This document shows positions 1 to 4,861 of a stretch of 16,051 nucleotides of DNA, piece by piece (position 1 is the first letter of the stretch; the number at the start of each line of letters is the position of its first letter). The stretch lies in NCBI GenBank assembly GCA_002369175.1, contig DFES01000198.1, positions 1 to 16,051 of the forward strand. The letters are read 5' to 3'. The translations under genes and the position numbers were made by a program. The stretch comes from Selenomonadaceae bacterium UBA3796 (GTDB lineage Bacteria; Bacillota; Negativicutes; Selenomonadales; Selenomonadaceae). The notes below the pieces were generated by a model that worked only from the letters and a program-made list of their open reading frames with translations, was not told where the DNA came from and did not search any database.

Positions 1-545
1 ATACTGGCGGGAGACTGTTGTACGCGGAGCTTCAAGCCTTTCATATCCTCCGGAGTCACAATTTTCTTTTTCGAATAGAAGCTGCGAAGGCCTGCATTGT
101 ACCAGGTCATGACGCGGAATCCTGCTTCATCGGTGGAGGAATACACCTTCTTCATGTACTCCTCATCATTCATCGTATCGAAATATGCCTTTTTAGAGGC
201 AAATAAATAGGGCATACTGAATACTTCGTAGACACCGGCAATGGTCTCCACATTCGGGCAGCCCACCACGACAAAATCGATTGCTCCCGTCTGCGTCAAC
301 TCAATCGCCTTCTTCTGACCTCCCAGAAGCTCATTGGGGAAGATCTGGATCTCATACTTATCCGTGTGGCTCTCTACATATTCTTTGAAAGCCAGCAGAC
401 CGATGTGCTCCGGATGCTTCTCCGATTGAGAATGGGCTATACGGACAATCCGCTTGCCGTTACCTACCGTAGCACAGCCCGATACGGAAAAAATCGTCAG
501 CAGCGCCGACATCAGCAAGACAAGCAACTTCACGGTATGTTTCAC
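1..545 (-). CDS. DctP-type TRAP transporter substrate-binding lipoprotein, 3' part missing
   Basis: Binding-protein component of a TRAP transporter, which captures a small organic acid outside the cytoplasmic membrane and hands it to a DctQ/DctM permease driven by ion gradients. About 181 codons are visible and the gene runs off the left edge. The start is a GTG (543-545), preceded by GGGAAGGAT about 9 nt upstream. An ATG slightly further upstream is out of frame and stops at once. The first 24 residues are a lipoprotein signal with lipobox VSGC (Cys24). After it come the family landmarks: VRIAHSQSEKHPEH at the mature N-terminus, then FPNELLGGQKKAIELTQTGAIDF, FSMPYLFASKKAYF and MTWYNAGLRSFYSKKKIVTPEDMKG. 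The permease genes would lie outside the window. The substrate cannot be read from the sequence. An AraC-type regulator gene lies directly upstream on the same strand. Confidence 0.93.
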   Translation of the reverse strand, partial: MKHTVKLLVLLMSALLTIFSVSGCATVGNGKRIVRIAHSQSEKHPEHIGLLAFKEYVESHTDKYEIQIFPNELLGGQKKAIELTQTGAIDFVVVGCPNVETIAGVYEVFSMPYLFASKKAYFDTMNDEEYMKKVYSSTDEAGFRVMTWYNAGLRSFYSKKKIVTPEDMKGLKLRVQQSPAS

Positions 546-651
546 ACGAATCCCATCCTTCCCGGCTACACGCCTCAACCAACACCATCTATTGTTTTAT
601 CCGAACCTTTTGGTTTATTGTAATTATTTTATCGTATTTGTCTCTGGATTT

Positions 652-730
652 AAATGTGTTTATGCTTTTTTTGTTTGTGTTTTCCGTTTGAATGTATTAT
701 TTTTCTTAAAAATAAAAATGTGTTTGTGTT
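652..730. repeat. Direct repeats in the A+T-rich spacer upstream of dctP; possible activator sites
   Basis: The 260-bp gap between the AraC-type regulator gene and dctP is extremely A+T-rich; the 60 bases 661-720 contain only 12 G or C. Within it the 10-mer TGTTTGTGTT occurs exactly at 672-681 and 721-730, and an 8/10 relative lies at 657-666. Taken longer, AAATGTGTTTATG (652-664) and AAATGTGTTTGTG (716-728) match at 12 of 13 positions. AraC-family proteins commonly bind direct repeats upstream of a promoter, so these could be sites for the regulator encoded next door. A possible dctP promoter follows nearer the gene (TTAAAT, 16 nt, TAAAAT on the minus strand), but it is weak. Low sequence complexity could also produce such repeats by chance. 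Confidence 0.35.
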
Positions 731-748
731 AATTTCGATAAAAAGCAC

Positions 749-819
749 AAAAAAAGAAGTCCGCTCCAACTTTTCCAAATCGAACGCGAACTTCCAACCG
801 CCCTGTTACTTGGAGCGGA
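749..819 (-). terminator. Rho-independent terminator of the TIM-barrel/AraC regulator gene
   Basis: On the minus strand the arms TCCGCTCCAA (819-810) and TTGGAGCGGA (769-760) pair perfectly over 10 bp, with a loop of about 40 nt. The second arm is followed by a T-rich run (complement of 749-755). The first arm lies within the last codons of the regulator gene, whose stop codon is at 806-808. The long loop is unusual for an intrinsic terminator but may fold internally. The terminator separates the regulator transcript from dctP, which therefore needs its own promoter in the A+T-rich spacer. Confidence 0.6.
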
Positions 820-2002
820 ACCGCTGCTGATAGTCCTTCGGCGATTCCCCCACATGTTTTTTGAACATCTTCGAAAATTGAATATAATCCGTATATCCCA
901 CTTTTTCAGCAACCTCCCTGCATAGAATGTCCCTTTCTGTCTCCAGCAGTTCCTTTGCCTTTTCCAAGCGGAACCCCATCAGGTATTCTGTAAAACCAAT
1001 GCCCGACTCTTGCCGGAACTTCGTCCCGAGATAAGCCGGAGACATGTGGGTCACCATAGCCAGATCTCCCAAGTGCACCGTTTCCATATAGTGCTCCACG
1101 ATGTATTCCTTCACGCACTTTACCAAATCGGCAGAACCCCACTTATGATCCATCAAACGGTTCAGCGAATCACCCGTCCTTTCCTCATCCGGCCGTTTAA
1201 AGGTTCGCACGGTTTCGTAAATAGAGGTTTCCATGGGAATGCGGTCGAAGGTGGAACCGCCGATATATCCATGACACTCGGAATTCTTGAGCAAATAACG
1301 CATATCCTTGATGGTGCTTGCAGGACCTGCATATACAAGCCGGATGACCTCGGGACTTCGCTCCTTGCACATGGAAAATATCTTCTTCACAACCCTGCGG
1401 GCATCTCCCAAGGAAAGGTAATGCTTCGCTCCCAGAAAGCCCCCCTTGGTAAGACCCAGATGAACACAGATGATATCCGCCCCTGCATCAAGCATCTGCT
1501 CGGTTTCTTCCTGATTGGTGACAAAGGCCATGGACATCAAGCCAAGATGGCTTGCCATGCGGACGGCAGCAATCTCCCGACTGTAGGAAGTGCCTTCCTC
1601 TTCCAGTGCAATGCGGAACTTTCCGTCAATCAGAGAAAGGGTCGGTGAATTCACGATACCCGAAAACCCGCTGTCCCTGATTTTACATAAATAATCATAA
1701 AGGTGTATCGTCGGATCACTGGCCATGAGGCCAAAGAACAAGGGAACACCCCGCACGATGGGGAGAATCTCACGGGTTCCCAAATCCATGACCTGACTGT
1801 TATTGTTTCCATAACAGAAAAAACTGCTCAATGAACTTCGACCCATAATACGGTAGCTTCCGGCAGCCAAAGCAAGCAGGACATCCGCCCCGCCCATGGC
1901 GACCAGCTTTGCCGTGATCCCCGAACCCACGGATGCCCCTATGACGTGCCCGCCTACATTGATCTGCGCCCAAAGCCGACGCAGGATTTCCTCTCTTTCC
2001 AC
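806..2002 (-). CDS. PEP-hydrolase-like TIM barrel fused to an AraC-family DNA-binding domain
   Basis: A 398-residue one-component regulator. Residues 1-270 match the phosphoenolpyruvate-hydrolase-like TIM-barrel family (also found in plant Tm-1): GGADVLLALAAGSYRIMGR near 37-55, MASDPT near 93, GFSGIVNSPTLSLIDGKFR 112-130, AGADIICVHLGLTKGG 173-188, YAGPAS 224-229 and a final GGSTFDRIPME. From memory the enzymes carry HGGPI where this protein has YAGPA, and NSGR where it has AAGS, so it may bind a ligand rather than catalyse. Residues 293-396 form an AraC-type double helix-turn-helix, including LGDLAMVTHMSPAYLGTKFRQ and the signature region ending GYTDYIQFSKMFKKHVGESP. The start is a GTG five bases after GGAGGT. 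The gene lies 47 nt after the flavodoxin gene with no terminator between, so it may be transcribed with it. Its likely target is the downstream TRAP gene. Confidence 0.88.
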   Translation of the reverse strand: MEREEILRRLWAQINVGGHVIGASVGSGITAKLVAMGGADVLLALAAGSYRIMGRSSLSSFFCYGNNNSQVMDLGTREILPIVRGVPLFFGLMASDPTIHLYDYLCKIRDSGFSGIVNSPTLSLIDGKFRIALEEEGTSYSREIAAVRMASHLGLMSMAFVTNQEETEQMLDAGADIICVHLGLTKGGFLGAKHYLSLGDARRVVKKIFSMCKERSPEVIRLVYAGPASTIKDMRYLLKNSECHGYIGGSTFDRIPMETSIYETVRTFKRPDEERTGDSLNRLMDHKWGSADLVKCVKEYIVEHYMETVHLGDLAMVTHMSPAYLGTKFRQESGIGFTEYLMGFRLEKAKELLETERDILCREVAEKVGYTDYIQFSKMFKKHVGESPKDYQQRFRSK

Positions 2003-2049
2003 AGAGCACCTCCCTACCGGAGCAAACCAACAAATTCACTCTAAACCAT

Positions 2050-2691
2050 TTACAATCCCAAACTCTTCAGCCATTCCTTGACTTCGTCTTCCGAATCGCT
2101 TGCCGCAAATCTCTTGCCATCTTTCCAATTTGCCTTGCCCCGGGTGAGCTTTGCCAAATAATCCGCACTGGAGCCGATATCGCTGCCGCCGGAGGTGCAA
2201 ATGGGAACCATGGTTTTGCCTGTAAAGTCATAGCTTTCCAAAAAGGTATCCACAATCCTGGGAGCCTGCCCCCACCAGATCGGATAGACCAGAACAATGG
2301 AACTGTGCCCCGCTACGTCTGCGTTCTTGTCCGCTAACGCCGGTCGAGCGCTGTCATCTTTTTGCTCCACAGTGGCGCGGGTAGTTTCATCATTGTAGTT
2401 GAGATCATCGGAAGTATAAGGTTTTTCGGGAACAATTTCGTAAATATCAGCATGCAAAGCCTTGGCCGCTTTCTCTGCCAAGGCTTTGGTATTGCCCGTG
2501 CAGGAAAAATACGCTACCAGTATCTTGCTTTTGGCAGGATCGGCAGCCGCAGGCGGCAGCTTTGCTTCCTCCCCTGCCTTTGACGCAGTGGCATTTTCGG
2601 CTTTCGGTGCAGCTTTACCTCCCTCGGAGCCACAGGCAGTCAAGGCAAACATCGTCAAAACCGCCAACAAAAGAGTAACCCATCGCTTCAT
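2050..2691 (-). CDS. Lipoprotein flavodoxin (extracytoplasmic)
   Basis: A flavodoxin-fold protein anchored outside the cytoplasm. From the chosen ATG (2689-2691) the N-terminus is MKRWVTLLLAVLTMFALTAC, with lipobox LTAC. An Ala/Glu/Lys-rich linker of about 40 residues follows, then the flavodoxin domain starting KILVAYFSCTGNTKALAEKAAK, where SCTGNTK is the FMN phosphate-binding loop. Further landmarks are YEIVPEKPYTSDDLNY, IVLVYPIWWGQAPRIVDTFLESYDF and PICTSGGSDIGSS, typical of the Flavodoxin_4 type. Three in-frame ATGs exist (2706, 2694, 2691). GGGGGA lies 7 nt before the last one, which decides the start, though 2694 is also possible. The gene follows the DUF4405-like gene within about 20 bases, so the two are probably co-translated. 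A secreted flavin protein needs an electron source, and the neighbouring membrane protein is the obvious candidate. Confidence 0.88.
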   Translation of the reverse strand: MKRWVTLLLAVLTMFALTACGSEGGKAAPKAENATASKAGEEAKLPPAAADPAKSKILVAYFSCTGNTKALAEKAAKALHADIYEIVPEKPYTSDDLNYNDETTRATVEQKDDSARPALADKNADVAGHSSIVLVYPIWWGQAPRIVDTFLESYDFTGKTMVPICTSGGSDIGSSADYLAKLTRGKANWKDGKRFAASDSEDEVKEWLKSLGL

Positions 2692-2712
2692 CATCAATTC
2701 CCCCATTTCTTT

Positions 2713-3384
2713 TCATTTCTGCAATTTCCTATTGTATTCCCACGCTTGCCACCCGTAAGACAATACGGCATACAGTCCCATGATGCCCAAAAGCAATATT
2801 GCATAGACTGCTCCCGGATGGTTTGTGGCCGGGGTAGCAAAAACATGCTTCATCAGAAGATGATCCCCCACCCTGTTTTGGAAAGACCCATATACGCCAA
2901 GGGCGGTAACCAGCAAGACTCCCCCCTTTGCCAACAAGGGATAGGGCATATTCTCCTGTTGCCAGCGGCATCTGTTTTTCAGACGCTCCCACCAGGCTTT
3001 CCAGTGCAGGCCAAAATGCAGCCCTATGAGGATCAGCAACAGAAAGGGAAGCGATACATGGATTTGATGCAAGGTGATGTTTCGTGCCAGTTCCAGGGGA
3101 ATCATTTCCTTGAACAAATAATTTGACAGACAAATACCTGTAAATAAAGTGAGCAGCAAAGAAATCATCAGCAACAAATTTACGGTGGCACGAAGGATCC
3201 GACCCATGTCCCATCTCCCTCGCACCAATGCCGAAAAATAGCGACGGTTCAGCCAAAGATGCCATACCACCGCAAGCGGCAGCGCCACCCCTAAAATTTC
3301 ATGCAGCATTTTGGGAACAAAGTGAAAGCTCATAACGGCTAAGAATACGACGAGCATACCGATATCCCAAAGGATCCGTTTCAT
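2713..3384 (-). CDS. DUF4405-like multi-spanning membrane protein, probable cytochrome b
   Basis: A 223-residue membrane protein starting MKRILWDIGMLVVFLAV. Its ATG overlaps the stop codon of the preceding flavoprotein gene (ATGA), which indicates translational coupling and rules out a longer upstream start. About six hydrophobic segments are visible, near residues 8-24, 28-45, 66-88, 104-124, 152-168 and 188-210. Histidines cluster in or beside the helices: H21, H28, H42, H106, H109, H123 and H127, with LHEILGVALPLAVVWHLWL in helix 2 and LHQIHVSLPFLLLILIGLHF in helix 4. Such pairs are the pattern of heme-b ligands in DUF4405/cytochrome b561-like proteins. Heme binding is inferred, not shown. 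Lying between a cytoplasmic flavoprotein and a lipoprotein flavodoxin, it would suit electron transfer across the membrane. Confidence 0.8.
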   Translation of the reverse strand: MKRILWDIGMLVVFLAVMSFHFVPKMLHEILGVALPLAVVWHLWLNRRYFSALVRGRWDMGRILRATVNLLLMISLLLTLFTGICLSNYLFKEMIPLELARNITLHQIHVSLPFLLLILIGLHFGLHWKAWWERLKNRCRWQQENMPYPLLAKGGVLLVTALGVYGSFQNRVGDHLLMKHVFATPATNHPGAVYAILLLGIMGLYAVLSYGWQAWEYNRKLQK

Positions 3385-3917
3385 AATCCGGCACCAATCC
3401 GATAGGCCATATCGCCAAACTCCGAACGCTCCACCAAAGAACGGGAGCCGCAGCCGACCGCCCAGACCTGTCCCACGTCCTGCCACTCCATGTAGCGCAC
3501 CAAAGTATCATAATGGGCGGAAAGAGCCTCCATTGTCCAGTCGGCACTGTTATAGGCCGTAGCCATGATGATGGATTTTTTCCCGTGGAGTTTCCCCGTG
3601 CGAGAATAGAACCTGTCCACAATGGTTTTGAGCTGCGCCGACATGCCGTAGTAGTAAAGGGGCGTAGTGAGCACGAGAAGATCCGCCTCCAGCATTTTGG
3701 GCATCAGTTTCTGCTCAATCGCATCGTTCCACACACACGGCCCGTCCATACCGCATCTGTCGCACCCGCGGCAGGGATGCGTCTCCTCATTCGCCGCATC
3801 AAAGGTGTATACCTCGTGACCCGCGCTCTTTGCCCCCTCCGTGAAGCGATCCGCCAAATATATCGAGGTGGATTCGTTTTTGGGATGGGGACTCGATGTA
3901 ACAACTACGATTTTCAT
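3381..3917 (-). CDS. Iron-sulfur-flavoprotein-like NAD(P)H:FMN oxidoreductase family protein
   Basis: A 178-residue flavodoxin-fold protein of the NADPH-dependent FMN reductase family. It begins MKIVVVTSSPHPKNESTSIYL (flavin phosphate loop) and continues with LLVLTTPLYYYGMSAQLKTIVDRF, a typical flavin-site segment. Cysteines 49, 52, 55 and 61 form CX2CX2CX5C, the spacing I recall for the 4Fe-4S ligands of methanogen iron-sulfur flavoprotein Isf, so a cluster is plausible. The start is the ATG at 3915-3917, with GGAGG 7 nt upstream. The reading frame stays open upstream to 4025 without any ATG or GTG, and it encodes a remnant of a lipoprotein leader (separate entry). The protein should therefore be cytoplasmic now. 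It is the first gene of the redox operon, and its last codons overlap the next gene by 4 bp. Confidence 0.85.
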   Translation of the reverse strand: MKIVVVTSSPHPKNESTSIYLADRFTEGAKSAGHEVYTFDAANEETHPCRGCDRCGMDGPCVWNDAIEQKLMPKMLEADLLVLTTPLYYYGMSAQLKTIVDRFYSRTGKLHGKKSIIMATAYNSADWTMEALSAHYDTLVRYMEWQDVGQVWAVGCGSRSLVERSEFGDMAYRIGAGL

Positions 3918-4025
3918 ATTCTTGCCTCCAGATACACTGCCTTTTTCCGACGCAGCGGCCGCCGTCTGCGTTTTTTTATCGTCTCCCAGCGCAGCCAATC
4001 CGCAACCGGAGAGAAAAAGAGTGAA
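3918..4025 (-). pseudogene. Orphaned lipoprotein leader and linker upstream of the flavoprotein gene
   Basis: In frame with the flavoprotein gene, and starting right after a TAA at 4026-4028, the sequence reads FTLFLSGCGLAALGDDKKTQ and then an Ala/Ser/Gly-rich stretch ending GGKN before the ATG. This is the second half of a lipoprotein signal (lipobox LSGC) plus a linker like the one in the neighbouring lipoprotein flavodoxin. The charged start and most of the hydrophobic core are missing and no normal start codon remains; TTG at 3996-3998 lies after the cysteine. The simplest reading is that an ancestral lipoprotein form lost its beginning, and the linker now serves as a 5' untranslated region carrying a good ribosome binding site for the shorter, cytoplasmic protein. 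Confidence 0.55.
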
Positions 4026-4040
4026 TTACCATCCATCTGT

Positions 4041-4069
4041 ATGTTATTATAAAAACGACAAGTTGTCAA
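4041..4069 (-). promoter_or_regulatory. Promoter and TetR operator of the redox operon
   Basis: On the minus strand a perfect -35 box TTGACA (4069-4064) is followed after 17 nt by TAACAT (4046-4041). The palindrome GACAAGTTGTC (4057-4067) overlaps the -35 box. The same arrangement, with a near-identical palindrome, lies before the TetR gene, so both are probably bound by that repressor. An overlapping TATAAT sits too close to this -35 box to be its partner. The -35 box is only 7 bp past the TetR stop codon, so read-through from the TetR gene is also possible. Confidence 0.7.
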
Positions 4070-4075
4070 TATTTT

Positions 4076-4711
4076 TCATTCTTCGGACGCATCCAACAAA
4101 AGTTTTGACAGACAATTTACGGTAAGCTCATAGATGGAATGATAACGAAAGCCCACCCCCGCTTCTTCCATGGCCTCTCTTTGCTTCTCCGATACCACCG
4201 CATAGGGATAGATGCCATACATGAAAGGAAAGTAGATGTAGAGAAATTCTTCCCGCGCCTTCTCTCCCATATCGGGACAGTGTTTTATCAGGCAAGCCTC
4301 CACCGCCTTGATGGAACTGCCATAAGCCTTTTTGAATTCCACCAGATTTTCGAGACGGCTGTTTTCCTCCATGTCATAGTGATTCATGGACAGAAGCTTC
4401 AAGAGCCGTTCCCGCTTGGACAAGGACTTTGCCAACGCCTCGGCCAACCCGCGGCGGTTCTCTATCTTTCCGTTTTTTGCCAAATCCCGGAGTTCTGCTG
4501 CCCATTCCTCATACTCCCGCTGCATGAGAGCAAGAAAAATTTCCTCCTTTGTATCGAAATAGTTGTATATGGACGTGCGGTTGAAAGAAGTCACCTTCCC
4601 TATCTCCTTCAGCGTGATTTCCTTGAAACTCATCGTCTCATACAATTTGGCGCAAGCGTCTATGATTTCTTCGCGTCTGGCCAGCAAAAATTCCTCGGAT
4701 ACCTTCGGCAT
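4076..4711 (-). CDS. TetR/AcrR-family transcriptional regulator
   Basis: A 211-residue TetR-type repressor. Residues 10-60 form the DNA-binding domain: REEIIDACAKLYETMSFKEITLKEIGKVTSFNRTSIYNYFDTKEEIFLALMQ, with the family-typical end of the recognition helix (YNYFDTKEEIF). The remaining all-helical part is the ligand and dimer domain, which is too divergent to name an inducer. The ATG has GAGGAG 7 nt upstream. The gene has its own strong promoter about 100 bp upstream, overlapped by a palindrome that is repeated in front of the downstream flavoprotein operon. It therefore most likely represses itself and the three-gene redox operon, and is relieved by an unknown small molecule, perhaps a redox-active compound. 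Confidence 0.9.
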   Translation of the reverse strand: MPKVSEEFLLARREEIIDACAKLYETMSFKEITLKEIGKVTSFNRTSIYNYFDTKEEIFLALMQREYEEWAAELRDLAKNGKIENRRGLAEALAKSLSKRERLLKLLSMNHYDMEENSRLENLVEFKKAYGSSIKAVEACLIKHCPDMGEKAREEFLYIYFPFMYGIYPYAVVSEKQREAMEEAGVGFRYHSIYELTVNCLSKLLLDASEE

Positions 4712-4816
4712 TTCATCGCTCCTCTTCGTAAATGGCTTTTGCTACCGATCATTACTCCACGCAGATGGGGCGCATGGAAAATCTATCCTGCGCCCTATCT
4801 ATTTCCTACCCTCTAC

Positions 4817-4845
4817 AGTATATAAGCAAAATGACACATTGTCAA
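4817..4845 (-). promoter_or_regulatory. Promoter and operator of the tetR gene
   Basis: On the minus strand TTGACA (4845-4840) and TATACT (4822-4817) are separated by exactly 17 nt, an almost ideal housekeeping promoter. The 13-bp palindrome TGACACATTGTCA (4832-4844) covers the -35 box. It aligns with the operator at 4057-4067 (GACA, two variable bases, TTGTC). The predicted 5' leader is about 100 nt. The promoter starts only about 15 bp past the stop codon of the upstream EAL-domain gene, with no terminator visible between them. Confidence 0.75.
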
Positions 4846-4861
4846 CATTATCCCACCGAGG

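Noticed and set aside
3996..3998. TTG as an upstream start for the flavoprotein
   Set aside because: It lies after the lipobox cysteine and has no ribosome site, whereas the ATG at 3915-3917 has GGAGG at good spacing.
3119..4114. The 12-mer TTTGACAGACAA occurring near 3121 and near 4103
   Set aside because: Both copies are inside coding sequence (encoding a Cys-Leu-Ser segment), lack palindromic symmetry and do not match the TetR operator; probably chance.
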